This document shows, in pieces, positions 11,532 to 22,870 of a stretch of DNA of 64,000 nucleotides; position 1 is the stretch's first letter, and each line of letters begins with the position of its first letter. Source of the stretch: Selaginella moellendorffii (taxonomy: Eukaryota; Streptophyta; Lycopodiopsida; Selaginellales; Selaginellaceae); NCBI RefSeq assembly GCF_000143415.4, contig NW_003314272.1, positions 314,020-378,019 on the forward strand, written 5' to 3'. The notes below the pieces were generated by a model. The model did not search any database. It was not told where the DNA came from and saw nothing but the letters and a program-made list of their open reading frames with translations. The translations under genes and the position numbers were made by a program.

Positions 11532-12401
11532 GGACCCAGTGTTGGGTGATGAGCTGCCCACTGGGAAGTCCAAGACTAGAGTGAACATGGACCGACAAGC
11601 GGGGTAGCTTGGTGAAGTGTTCAAGAGCCGGCTCTAGTTCCCCCGGGAGATCGACTGGCCGATGCTCCCAGTCCAAGTGTGGGTGGCACTACCTACTTGG
11701 ATACCTGGTGTGGCTCAACGGAACCCGCTCTAAGCCCATGGCTAGAGCACCCAAGGGCAGAAGGCGAGGAGAGTACCCAGGTGGCTCGCGTAAGGCCACG
11801 GTGTTCCGAAATGTTGTCCCAAAGGCCCAGACTGTGGAAAGGAAGAGGAGCAGTCCTTTGGGGTAGTGACCAAGGACACAGTTGTGTGGTGAGGAAGTCC
11901 CAGAGGACTGTGGGACTTAGTGGTCAGGCCTATGGGTCTCGATCCAGTGGCAGTGTTGGCAAACACGACCAGGGGCAGAAAGGGACTTAGTGGGGACTGA
12001 CAGAGGGATATTGGGGAAGGCTATTCCCCTTGTCGGTGGGCATCCTAAGGATGCTAAGGAGTGGATCTGAGATGACCACTCACGGATGGTTTGCCTAGTC
12101 TTGGAGAGCCAAGACTGTGATGCAAGTGGTATTGGACTACCAGTGTGGCAAAGGTGATTGGGCATGGCCTTAGCGTAACAGGCTGCTATGTCGGTGGTAC
12201 CTTTGAGTGTCGGTCATGGGATCGGACATGTGGAGCACTTGGACCAAGTGCAAATGTTGAGTGGCATGGATGCCATTCTCGGGGCTAGCAAGTCCCAAGT
12301 CTTGGATTGGACTTATGGAGGTTGTGAATGAGACTTCTCCAAGTGGTCAGAGGTGTGGTTAAGTGACTAAAGTAGAATGGAAAATTTAGTCGCTTACAAT
12401 T

Positions 12402-12413
12402 TGGTATCGGAGC
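12402..12413 (+). other. Primer-binding site (initiator Met tRNA) of P
   Basis: TGGTATCGGAGC starts four bases after the LTR end. It differs by one base (A to G) from TGGTATCAGAGC, the complement of the 3' end of plant initiator methionine tRNA. It fixes the orientation of P. Confidence 0.85.
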
Positions 12414-15400
12414 TGTTCCTTAGTCCGACTTTTATTGGTGCTCAAGTATATCACCACTAGTGTTGGCATCAGAAGGTCTGAGGAGTGGGCCTATCCTTGA
12501 GGAGTAGCAAGTCGGGAAGACATGGCTCTCCATTACAGTTCATGTGTGAACTTGTAGACGAGGTGGTGGATAGAAAAGGGCCAATAATAGAACGACTTTG
12601 GGATCTTGGGAACAGTGGAAGGTTTTCCTCATATAGTTGAGGTTGGTGCTCATGAATGTGAGACCAAAGGTAATGACCGTGGAAGGTCAAATATGGAAGA
12701 GGACTCAAGTCCTTGAAATGGTAGCCGGGGCTACCTTTAATAAATGCTGGAACAACCCAAGGAGTTGGGGAGTGTACTTAGAGATGAGTGGTATTCTCAT
12801 CGCATGGACAAGTAGTCCTAAGGGGCAAAAGTTGCCCCCAGAGAACAAAATCAAGTGTCGGAGTAACACTTGTGAAAATAGTTCTTTTGAGTAGGACAGG
12901 AATGCAAGAAGTGTATTCCAGTGAGCTAGTGCCTCACAAGTAGGACCTTACGGGTCTGTGGATTAACCAAGTCCAAAACTGCTGGATGACTCAAGTAGAG
13001 TCAAGGGATGGTCCTAAAAGGACTGAGGGAAGCATTTGGACTGAGGTGTGTTGTACCCCACAAAGGATGGGGGGGGATCATAGGATCCAAGGATGAGAAT
13101 AGAGGGTATCTCATCGATGGCAAAATGTGCCATGCTAAAGTTATGGGAAAGGTGTTCCCAGAAGAAAACAACTTTGACATAAAGTTGTGTGTGACCTTTA
13201 TGGTGCAGTGCTAACGGATGGTTGGCATGAGAAAGAGCGGTGTTGGTCTTGGCAAAGACTTAGACACGAAGGGGAAATGTCATAGAGGTAGGCTCGTGGA
13301 GCTGATGGTGTGAAGACACCAAATGTGCCAAGGTGTGATACCTTGAGGCTATGTTGGTGGGTTCATGAGAACCCCTTGCCAAAGGAATCCCAATGGAAAT
13401 GGGAATAGCATAGCCTAAGCTGCAGAGCATGCAGTTGGAGTGTGGTGACCCAGATATGATGGAGGTGTGAAAGCACCAAGCAATGAGTTGTAGGACTTGA
13501 CAACTATGAGGCAACTAAGCAAGAGGTGCAAAATAACTGGTTAAACGGGTAGAAGGTAGCTACCCAAGACTTCTTAATAGCATAAGGAAGTTGGATATAC
13601 CCTTAAGGGGGATAAGTTGCTTGTGTTGCGATATAGTAAGTCAATGTCATAAAAGGAAATACTCATTGTCAAGAAAGCCATCATTGGGACACCCGGACAC
13701 TCTAGAACACCAGAAGGTGGTGTTTGATGTCGCGAGGGCAATGGATAAAGCCCAAGGGACTAAGTCCCTAGCGAATGATGGATAGAAGGTGCTATCCAAA
13801 TGTCCAAGGTTGCGGAGACAGGAGAGGACTGTCTACCCGAGTTGGACAAAGCCAAAAATGGAATTTTGGCAAGGCTAGTGATGGGCATGTAAAGGCCCAT
13901 AAGCAACAATGTAATCCCAGTGTGTGGGATTATAAGGTGAGCATACCCGGATTGAGGAACCACTCCCTAGGCTATTGGGTAGGTTCATCCCTAAGAATAC
14001 TTGCTAAAGCGTGATAGAAAGTGCAAAGCTATCCTCCTGGTCTGGAGGAGAATGACCAAAGGAAAGGTGTGAAGCCAAAAAGCAAGAAGTAAGGGGATAG
14101 AACCGAACCATAGGAATCAAAGGGCATAACCAAGGTTGGTTATGCCAGCTGGGAGTGGAGAATCAAGTGGGGGCTCGAGGGTGTTGCCGCTAGCAACCGT
14201 GATGCCATGGAGAGTCTAAAATATGGAATTGTCCATGTTAGACTATGTGGCATTTTGAAAGCTTGCGAAAGGGGAGGCCTTAGCAAGCTGAGGGACAGAG
14301 TTCCTTCAAGGTTCCCAAAGACGATTCTAGGTAGCGTAGTACCTAGAAAGGCCAAGTGTAAATGGTTCATGGAACGCGCGAAATCAGAGTGGCGCAGCAG
14401 AAGCGTGGTCTTGAAGCTTGCCATGAGGCAAGGTTATCAAGGTTAGGGAAGTAGGTCCCGAGTGTTCAAAGAGAGGGCTTTGAACGAAAGTCGATGGTCA
14501 AGGACTTTCACGCTTATGCAGGAACCATGTTACAGTGGTCGGAGGACTTGCCAAGTGAGATTGGCACGTCGGGGGAACAAATACCCTAGTTGAAGGTGAT
14601 AACTTCAAAAGGGGTGGGCCATGGGGCCGAGCATGGAGGAGTCCATGCATGATCACAGACATGTCAAGTGAGAGGACTTGGCAGTGTGGAGGAACTAGGT
14701 TCCTAAGCTGTGATCTGTAGCGCGCTTTCAAAATAAGTTGGTGCACCGGCGTGGGGAGTCACGTCAGGCATCTTGTGTGATGCCATCCGTAGATGCATAT
14801 ACGGAGGTTGGGTTCGAGTCCCGACCCTCTAGTGCTTGGGTTCGAGTCCCAAATCACTAGGGCGTGGTGATGGTTTGGAATATGAGGACACTCATATTTC
14901 GGTGGTCATGGACTCTCAGTGGGGAGACTGGTTTGGGCACACCGCCAAGCGAGGGATGCCTCGGAGTCGTGATGCACGGTTAGATTGCTTAGTGTGAAAG
15001 CTCGGCATATCTAACTTGAACGCTTTGGTGCAAGTGGCACCAAGGTCATGGTGAGTGAGATGGGGACATCTAATCTTAGTTGCTAGTTGCTTAGCGGCCA
15101 TAAGGGCTAGCTTGGGTGCACCGCCAAGTGTGGGGGATGCCCCCGGGGTTATAGTCAACAACTTGGAGGTCTAGAAAACCAAGTGCCTCTTGGCAACTCT
15201 GTTAAGGTGCCAAAGTGAGATCACTAGGTGATCTTATGGCCAGAAAAGGACAAGGTCCTTGGTTGGCTAAGGAATGAAGTTCCTGGTTCAAAATGTTGAA
15301 ATTGAACTGTTTAAGGTGGTGTGGCTTGGTCGTGATAACCAAGTGGGAAGAGCACCTAAGGGAAATAAACTATGTCCGTGCGATGGCATAGTGAGTCCGA

Positions 15401-16347
15401 GGAAAGTAGTCTCTATAAAAGACCCATGGGAGGGTCACGAAGTTGGGCCGTGGATAGAGCCCATAGCAGAAGATGCTAAAGAGACGTATTAGGGGTGAAC
15501 ATCCTCCGGACTTGGCAAAGAAGAGTTTTTGCTATGGAACCGAAACAATACCTCAAGGAGGGAGGTAGAGATTCAATGTTGCTTGGTGCAACAATGAACG
15601 GATAGGAGCAAAAGATGAGTGGCCAAGATAGGGCCGTGGAATCCCTTGGAAGGAATCCAAGTGACAAAGTTAGGCGAGGAACACTAATGTGTTGGACGCT
15701 AACAAGTTGCGGGAAAGGAAGTGTGTTTCCAAGGAGGGATTCCGAAATGCTCCGATTTGGCGAAAGTGGAAGCTCCAAGGGAGGGAGCGGTAAGGTAGCC
15801 AAATGATAGGGCCATGAACAGCCCTAGCACAAAGTATGATAACTGGAACTTTGGCACGAAATAGAAGAGAGGATGATGGTGCCCTCGAGTAGAGAACTTC
15901 CTAGGATGGGAAGTGGAGTTGCACAAAAGGTGCAAGGCAAGGTGTCGGAGACACCTAGGAAATTGACTCCAAGAAGTCAAAATTCAAAGTTCCAAAGTGC
16001 AAAGGTTATATCGATGGAAATTGAGACTACTCGAGAAGGAGTAGTGGGATTGACTTAGAGAAGGGTCTCTAAGAGGTTTAGCGAGAACTAAACCAATAAA
16101 AGGAGAGAACCACTACATGTGGTCCAATCAGTCTCTAAGTTGGGGAGACTACCCTCCTTAGAGGATAGGCAAGGCATGGTGAGCCTTTGGTGTCAAACCA
16201 TTGAGGCATATGCAAAAGGCATGGTGAGCCTTCAATGTCAAACCATTGACAAATATTGGCTAGGTGCCAAGGATGGAAATGGTAACACATGCGAGTGTTA
16301 CTTTACAAAATGGTTTACCGTTTGATGAGGACATCGAACTTCGTCTA
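12414..16347 (+). mobile_element. Element P internal region (noncoding)
   Basis: About 3.9 kb without a credible gene: the open frames are short and broken in the sister copies. It contains a tRNA T-arm-like pair at 14787-14860. The same internal region occurs on the minus strand in H (three pieces), at 26643-30553 and at 32587-36640, allowing side-by-side comparison. It may be transcribed as a long noncoding RNA for retrotransposition. Confidence 0.85.
14787..14860 (+). other. tRNA-like T-arm pair (pol III B-box matches) in P
   Basis: A short hairpin (CCGTA...TACGG, 8-nt loop) is followed by two T-arm-like hairpins, each with the loop sequence of GGTTCGAGTCC, which fits the RNA polymerase III B box (GGTTCGANTCC). 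No convincing A box, acceptor stem or 3' CCA side was found, so it is not a tRNA gene. It could be a remnant of a tRNA-derived SINE captured by the LARD ancestor. Confidence 0.6.
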
Positions 16348-16360
16348 TGGGTGGTGGAGT
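16348..16360 (+). other. Polypurine tract of P
   Basis: The purine-rich TGGGTGGTGGAGT lies immediately before the 3' LTR start TGTGAGAC. This is the usual place for the second-strand primer. Confidence 0.7.
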
Positions 16361-17130
16361 TGTGAGACACAAAATCCCTAGGCCCCAAAGTGGAGCCGGA
16401 AAGGGTGCCACGTGGTAGTGGCCGAAGCGTGGATACCTGGTGTGGCTCAACGGAACCCGCTCTAAGCCCATGGCTAGAGCACCCAAGGGCAGAAGGTGAG
16501 GAGAGTACCCAGGTGGCTCGCGTAAGGCCACGGTGTTCCGAAATGTTGTCCCAAAGGCCCAGACTGTGGAAAGGAAGAGGAGCAGTCCTTTGGGGTAGTG
16601 ACCAAGGACACAGTTGTGTGGTGAGGAAGTCCCAGAGGATTGTGGGACTTAGTGGTCAGGCCTGTGGGTCTCGATCCAGTGGCAGTGTTGGCAAACACGA
16701 CCAGGGGCAGAAAGGGACTTAGTGGGGACTGACAGAGGGATATTGGGGAAGGCTATTCCCCTTGTCGGTGGGCATCCTATGGATGCTAAGGAGTGGATCT
16801 GAGATGACCACTCACGGATGGTTTGCCTAGTCTTGGAGAGCCAAGACTGTGATGCAAGTGGTATTGGACTACCAGTGTGGCAAAGGTGATTGGGCATAGC
16901 CTTAGCGTAACAAGTTGCTATGTCGGTGGTACCTTTGAGTGTCGGTCATGGGATCGGACACGTGGAGCACTTGGACCAAGTGCAAATGTTGAGTGGCATG
17001 GATGCCATTCTTGGGGCTAGCAAGTCCCAAGTCTTGGATTGGACTTATGGAGGTTGTGAATGAGACTTCTCCAAGTGGTCAGAGGTGTGGTTAAGTGACT
17101 AAAGTAGAATGGAAAATTTAGTCGCTTACA
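16361..17130 (+). repeat. Element P 3' LTR, internally deleted
   Basis: It is 770 bp. It matches the 5' LTR from its start to GGCCGAAGCG (16428) and then jumps to TGGATACCTGG, which lies about 1.1 kb further on in the 5' LTR (10597-11697 missing). The whole minisatellite is lost. Confidence 0.92.
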
Positions 17131-17135
17131 ACTAT
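17131..17135. repeat. Right target site duplication of P (ACTAT)
   Basis: It is a copy of 10523-10527. Confidence 0.9.
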
Positions 17136-18627
17136 GCCATAGCATTGACATAGCTCATTTCCCTTAGGTGTTTTTCCCACTTGGTCACCTTGACCAAGCC
17201 ACACCTTTATCAATAGTTCAAATTAACACTTTGAACTAGAAATCATATTCCTTAACCCAAACAAAGACTTTGTCCTTGTTTAGCCACAAGATCACCTAGT
17301 GATCTCATCTTGACCCCTTAATAGGTCTATCAAAAGGAACTAGGTCTTCTAGACCCTTCTAAGTTGTTGACTATGACATTGGGGGCATCCCCCACACTCG
17401 GCGGTGCGCCCAAGCCAGCCCTTTCGGCCAAGGATCCATAGCAACTGAGACTTGGGTGTCCCCATCTCATTCACCACGTCCTTGGTGCCCTTTGCACCAA
17501 AGTGTTCAAGTTAGATATGCCGAGCTTTCACTCTAAGCAATCTAACCGTGCATCACGACTCCGAGGCATCCCTCGCTCGGCGGTGTGCCCAAACCAGTCT
17601 CCTCATTGAGAGTCCATGACCACCGAAATATGAGTGTCCTCATATTCCAAACCATCACCACGCCCTAATGATTTGGGACTCGAACCCAAGCACTAGAGGG
17701 TCGGGACTCGAACCCAACCTCCGTATATGCATCTACGGACGGCATCACCCTAGATGCCTGGCGTGACTCCCCACGCCGGTGCACCAACTTATACTTAAAG
17801 CGTGCTATAGATCACAGCTTAGGAACCTAGTTCCTCCACACTGCCAAGTCCTCTCACTTGACAAGTCTGTGATCATGTATGGACTCCTCCATGCTTGGCC
17901 CCATGGCCCACCCTTTTTGAAGTTATCACCTTCAACTAGGGTATTTGTTCCCCTGACTTGCCAATCTCGCTTTGGCAAGTCCTCTGACCACTGTAACATG
18001 GTTCCTGCACAAGCATGAAAGCCCTTGATCATCGACTTTCGTTCAAAGCCCTCTCTTTGAACACTTGGGACCTACTTCCCTAACCTTGATAGCCTTGCCT
18101 CATGGCAAGCTTCAAGACCATGCTTCTGCTGTGTCACTCTGATTTCGCGCGTTCTTTGAACCATTTACGCTTGGCCTTTCTAGGTACTAAACTACCTAGA
18201 ATCATCTTTGGGAACCTTGAAGGAACTCTGTCCCTTAGCTTGCTAAGACCTCCCTTTTTGCAAGCTTTCCAATTACCATATAGTCTAACATGGACAATTC
18301 CATATTTTAGACTCTCCATGGCATCATGGTTGCTAGCAGCAACACCCTCAAGCCCCCATTTGATTCTCCACTCCCAGCTGGCATAACCAACCTTGGTTAT
18401 GCCCTTCGATTCCTATGGTTTGGTTCTACCCCAATACTTCTTGCTTTTGGCTTCACTCCTTTCCTTCGGTCATTCTCCTCCAGACCAGGAGGATAGCTTT
18501 GCACTTTCTATCATGCCTTAGCAAGTATTCTTAGGGATGAACCTACCCGATAGCCTAGGGAGTGGTTCCTCAATCCAGGTATGCTCACCCTATAATCCCA
18601 CACACCGGGATTATGTTGTTGCTTATG
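17136..18627 (-). mobile_element. Element H internal region, piece 2
   Basis: Noncoding. It matches 27565-29050 and 33510-34990. It carries the minus-strand tRNA-like T-arm pair at 17671-17738. It ends at TATG (18624-18627), where DNA transposon copy A inserted; the matching sequence resumes at 45982. Confidence 0.88.
17671..17738 (-). other. tRNA-like T-arm pair (B-box matches) in H
   Basis: GGACTCGAACCC occurs twice (minus-strand GGGTTCGAGTCC), followed by a CCGTA...TACGG hairpin. It is the same element as at 14787-14860, conserved between family members. Confidence 0.6.
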
Positions 18628-18650
18628 AAGCTCTATTTCGTTAAAGTGGG
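18628..18650 (+). repeat. Left TIR of copy A
   Basis: It begins AAGCTCTATTTCGTTAAA, followed by GTGGGA. It matches both ends of copy B and, with two substitutions, the right end of A. Confidence 0.9.
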
Positions 18651-19243
18651 ATTTATTCAGTAAAATGGGACTAGGTACAAATTTTCAAGTATTTGAAAAT
18701 GACGTGAAATTATATGTTTTTTGTCCAGGGGCTAGACATATCTGGGGCATGGTGACTAGCGCGGTGACTTTGTGTCCAGACTGAGTCCATCTGGTTGTAT
18801 AATAAATCTCATTGTCAAGGTGAACAAGCCGAATCTGAAGCTAAAGAAGAGCGATGGCATGCGCACACACACTATTTGTTTGTTCATTGAGCGTGTGGTG
18901 AGCTTTCCAAGATGAACGTCATTCCTATTAGCCAGACATATAACTTAATGGTGAGAACATTTAGATATTATTCAATGTTATCTTTTTCTAACGAATCTAA
19001 TTGTGAAGGTGTAGCAAGAGGCATTGCTAGTCTGGAGAAGTCATTTAACTCATTTGACCCTTAGTGTATTTTCATGAAACTAAATAACATTCATATTATT
19101 AAGGAATTTCTCTAGTACCTTTTTTTTACGACATAGAGGCTTGCATTTCTTTCAAAGGTGATTTAGTAAAAGGCCTGAGGGCACATGCCATTCTATTTCT
19201 CAGACCGGTATTAAGATATACTAGTGCAAAGGGCCACATGCCA
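18651..19243. other. Copy A left subterminal region
   Basis: It carries an inward-facing module (18815-18870) that resembles the last exon of gene 1 (TCAAGGTGAACAAGCC) plus a degenerate palindrome half, then AT-rich sequence. Compared with copy B it lacks about 0.9 kb: the junction near 19228-19232 (CTTTGCACTAG side next to GGCCACATGCC side, read in reverse) joins sequences that are separate in B (about 61856 and 62798). Confidence 0.6.
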
Positions 19244-20564
19244 TCACGCCTCCTCTGATTCAGATTCGGATTGTTCACCTTGAAATAAAATACATTAGAA
19301 ACTTAGTAAAGGAATATTAATGAATCTCACCTTGAACCCGGGTTATGAATGCTCTTGCTGCATCTCTTGCATGGTCTGGCAAGGTGATGGTGGCACTCTG
19401 CTTTCGCATCCAACCATGCACAACATTATCCACCGATATGCTCATGCTGGGATCCCTTGGATTCAGCACCCATCTCTTTTCTAGGCAATCCTTCGTATAT
19501 CCGGAACTTGGCTTGAACCACTCCACAGTTACATTGAAGGAGTTAGTTTCTGCGTCCTCCTCTGCATCAGTGATGCAGCGCCCCACCCATATCATTTGTT
19601 TTTTATTACTGGGTCTGACAAGCACGACCATTCCTTTGCAGACCTGAACTGGATTGAATGCTGAATCCGGCTTCTTGTTCCTCGGCCCACAATAGTGATC
19701 CTCAACATCGTTATCTGTCATTGCATTTCCAGAGGACATTGTTCCGCTACTATCTGGTGCTCTGGGTTCTGGCCAAAAGGACTCTTCCAATTCTTCATAT
19801 ACAACCGGCCCATTTTGGATAGCAGATATAATCTTCTCCCAGTATTCGAGCAAAGGCTTGCACCTCTTAAAATAGGATTCTCCACCAAACACCAACCCCC
19901 TCTTCCAGAAGGCAATATGCTATCTAATCCCGGCCACTATACTTTCCTGGTCTTTGAGTCCATCCGGGTGCATCGGCCGTGGGGAACCCTGAGGAATCAT
20001 AGGTTCCCCAGTTATGGGATCTCTCTTGAAGAGTTCAATGCCATCCACTGGCAGCCACACTGTGTCCCATTCTCTCATCTTGTACCTCATCACTGGAGCA
20101 CCGTCACGCATGCTGAAATGAAACTGAAGAGGCTTGGAGTGGCCAATCAGCGTTTCGGATCCATCCCTGATGTAGCCTCTTACAAACCCCTTAAAGTCTG
20201 GAACCTCTGTCACAAGTGCAGCTTCAACAGTGCCTTTGATGCAATTTTGGAATTCATCGTAGAGTTGTGGGAGGGTGAGGACATTGGATCGCCGGAGGGA
20301 CTCTGCCAGGTGACTGAACATGGCATCGACGTTTTCATGAGTGTGCCCAACCATGAGAAAGCCAAGTGTAACCGTTTCAAATATGCCTTTGGCAACAAGC
20401 ATCGCCAAGTACGCAAAGACGTACATGTTTTTGTTCTCATTGCCAGCATTGTCTGTTTGGAGCAGAAGATGGGGTGGAAGGCCACATTGGCTGCAAGAAC
20501 TTCCTTGAGATTCTACTTCGTTTGGATGAGGCTGTGCATTCACCGGGCGACCAGCCTCGTCGGA

Positions 20565-20586
20565 ATGGCATGAGGCCTCATGTGAT
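20565..20586. repeat. Palindrome inside gene 1 coding sequence (copy A)
   Basis: ATGGCATGAGGCCTCATG continues into a weaker right end. On the gene strand it is read in frame as S-H-E-A-S-C-H-S. It lies between the second and third conserved blocks of the DUF7869-like core. Confidence 0.85.
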
Positions 20587-20621
20587 AACCCTACAATCTG
20601 ACGGCCAACATATTCACTGGG

Positions 20622-20643
20622 ATGGCATGGGGCCCCACGTGAT
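20622..20643. repeat. Second palindrome inside gene 1 coding sequence (copy A)
   Basis: ATGGCATGGGGCCCCACGTG is read in frame on the gene strand as S-R-G-A-P-C-H-P-S. It is 57 bp from the previous one, so the two form a translated repeat. Confidence 0.85.
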
Positions 20644-22453
20644 ACTGCAAGCCTTTGCTCCTCCTCCAGCTGAACCCTGTATGGGGTTCGATCGACAAGG
20701 GCCTTATGCAAGGGTTGGCCGTTCAGCTCAGTCTGCGCACTTTGCAGAGACCTTAAGTGTTTTGCTAGGGACGCAATCATCATGTTTGCACCCCCGCCAC
20801 CCCATAGAGGTACAAAGAAGTTCCCATAGTTCTGGGCACCATGCCCATGAGCGATTATGCCAAACAGAGACACAGGCAGCTGCATGGATGAAGAGATTGC
20901 CTTGGGGGCAGGATTGAGTCGAGGTAAGCACGTCTTTTTCTGGTCCATTTTGTCGTGGATGATGCAGAGGTAAGAGTCAGGTCTCTCCATGGAGAGAATC
21001 CTGTTATGATAATATGCAGTCCTGCAGCTTCTCTGCTCGATGTTGTGGTCGAGCCGCCTTCTAACCAACGTCTCTCGCTCTTGAGCGCTACAAGAATTCT
21101 TCGACAAAGCCATTTTGATAGCAGTGCACTCGTCACACTTTGAAAAGCTGGAGTACTTTCCTATACTCACATCCCTAAACCTGTTGCTCCACAATCTACT
21201 AAATCTAGATTGGCTCAGCTTCCTGTAGCCATTACTCTGGAGTTCCCGATTCACATCTTCCAATATGGCCCCTTTGGTATACATGGAAGGGAGAACTCGT
21301 TGGGTGTCTCGTGTTCCATCTTCCAAGAGGCGGGTTTTATGTGGTTGCTGCTCGCTACATGTGTCGACAAACCTCTTGAAGATTGCCTCTCCATATACAA
21401 CATGACCCCTGGTTTTGTGCGTACCGTCGTTCCCATGGACTGCCTGTTGAACCCTTTGTTCCTCGAACTCAGTTTTGATTTTGTAGAATGTGCTTCGAGG
21501 GACTCCATAAATGATTCTCCATGCCTTCATGCAGACCAAACCCCTCTGGAAGACCATGCCCCCCACCTGATGTTCTGAAGCATCAACAGATGACCGTAAT
21601 GCCTCATACACAAAATTGCGAGCTGCCTTCCAGGACAATGTCTTGTATCTTGCTCTCTCCTCTTCAATAGCATCCCAATCAGCATGTTGCCAGCACCTCC
21701 TCTTGCAACAAGCAACTGTCGAGACCATTCGAACCTCCATCGCCATTTTCTGCCTTTTCGGTTCGTTGCTCAGATCCCTTTGGCTGTGCTGTAGGAAGGT
21801 GTACTTTCTTTTCCCATGAAGAGATGTTCTGTCATCAGTTGTAGTGGTGTTTGATTGTGAATCTTTCACATTCTCAAACACTAAATGCCTCAATTTCCAC
21901 CGCACAATGCTTCCAATAGTCAGACTGTTTTCTTCTGTGTCAACAACCTCTAAAATCGCAACTCCAATATCATCCCAGCCCAATTCTTGATTAGCAACCG
22001 CATCTCTTGGATCGACAACTGTGGCTAAGCCCTCAGCTACCACCTCCCCCTCGGGGTTGTTTAGAAACACCTTTGCCTGAATCCGTGTAGCACGGTTCTT
22101 AAGATCCACGGAGGGAACATGCGTCGCACTTGCGCTGTCCCCAACATCTGCTTTCTTCTGCAGATTTTTCAAGGCAACAACAACATTTATCCCGACGACA
22201 ATCTCGTTCAATAGCGACCACATTCCCATCGAAGACAGTCTCTACTGATACAGCAGCATTGCCTTCCCCAAGCCTTTGACAGTGTATAACAAAGTTCCGA
22301 TCCATAGACACAAGGGTCTCTTTTGCAACTCTCTTCCCACCATTCAAAATGTAAACCTTTTCCCCAACCCTGAAGGCCATTCTGAAAGTGCAGAAAAGAA
22401 GTTAAGACCATACAAAAAATGATTGGAGAATGGCCTAAATCATAACATACCAA

Positions 22454-22475
22454 ATAGCATGAGGCCACATGCCAT
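22454..22475. repeat. Intergenic palindrome (copy A)
   Basis: ATAGCATGAGG followed by CCACATGCCAT, a near-perfect match to the 22-bp palindrome. Confidence 0.85.
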
Positions 22476-22523
22476 TATTCAAACATGCTATTGACACCCA
22501 CGTGAAATTTCGCATTCACAAAA

Positions 22524-22545
22524 TTGGCATGAGGCCTCATGCCAT
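22524..22545. repeat. Intergenic palindrome (copy A)
   Basis: TTGGCATGAGG followed by CCTCATGCCAT. Only the outermost base departs from perfect symmetry. Confidence 0.9.
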
Positions 22546-22621
22546 CTTGATATACACACAGCTGCAGGCAAGTAAAAACATACATGACAATACGCTAGCC
22601 ATGAAATTGCAAGGGCCCAAG

Positions 22622-22643
22622 ATGGCATATGGCCTCATGCCAT
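22622..22643. repeat. Intergenic palindrome (copy A)
   Basis: ATGGCATATGG followed by CCTCATGCCAT. One position breaks the symmetry. Confidence 0.9.
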
Positions 22644-22738
22644 TTCTAAATGTGGTCCTAAACCATTCCATGGTGAACATACCAGGAAGCACAAGTGCCG
22701 AATATCAAGAGGAAGCGGTAGCCACACCAAAGACAGTG

Positions 22739-22870
22739 CCGCTCGCAACACCGCAACTACTCGTAGCGCCGCTCGCAACACCGCAACTGCTCGTAGCGCC
22801 GCTCGCACAAACTGCCACTCGCATAAACTGCCGCTCGCAATGGCGCTTGCAATGCCGCAACCGCTTGTAG
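22739..22870. repeat. 30-bp tandem repeat
   Basis: Two full units beginning GCTCGCAACACCGCAACT and one or two decayed ones. The matching part of copy B (about 58260-58425) is shorter and diverged. Confidence 0.8.

Larger units (their letters stand above)
10528..12398 (+). repeat. Element P 5' LTR
   Basis: It is 1,871 bp, starting TGTGAGACAC and ending GTCGCTTACA. It contains the minisatellite (10763-11360) and a short tandem repeat (11453-11531). Its 3' partner is only 770 bp because of an internal deletion. Confidence 0.92.
10528..17130 (+). mobile_element. Element P: LARD-like LTR retrotransposon inside H
   Basis: A 5' LTR (10528-12398), a 3.96-kb noncoding internal region (12399-16360) and a shortened 3' LTR (16361-17130) are flanked by a perfect ACTAT duplication (10523-10527 and 17131-17135). 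A primer-binding site follows the 5' LTR and a polypurine tract precedes the 3' LTR, fixing the plus orientation. It belongs to the same family as H but points the opposite way. There are no structural or enzymatic genes, so it is non-autonomous. Confidence 0.92.
19244..22380 (-). pseudogene. Gene 1, copy A: DUF7869-like transposase candidate, two lesions
   Basis: Probably the transposase. The N-terminal part (from 22380, MAFRVGEKVYILNGG) resembles a small chromatin-reader or SH3-like module. A helix-turn-helix-like stretch (RIIYGVPRSTFYKIK, residues about 238-252 of the 769-codon frame starting at 22229) follows, then a CxxC (KCDEC, 364-368). The core has IIHDKMDQKKTCLP (424-437), LLLQTDNAGNENKN (588-601) and VGHTHENVDAMFSH (627-640), the pattern of DUF7869 proteins. 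The spaced aspartates suggest an RNase H/DDE fold; that is my inference. The C-terminus (GMVVLVRP...WVGRCIT...VEWFKPSS) looks like a chromo/BAH-type module. Lesions are a frameshift near 22210 relative to copy B and a TAG at 19920-19922 where B has CAG. A short intron (about 19280-19335) precedes the last exon, which ends SESESEEA. Confidence 0.75.

Noticed and set aside
14787-14860. Possible tRNA gene
   Set aside because: T-arm-like hairpins are present, but there is no acceptor stem, no D-arm or A box, and the putative anticodon loop has eight bases.
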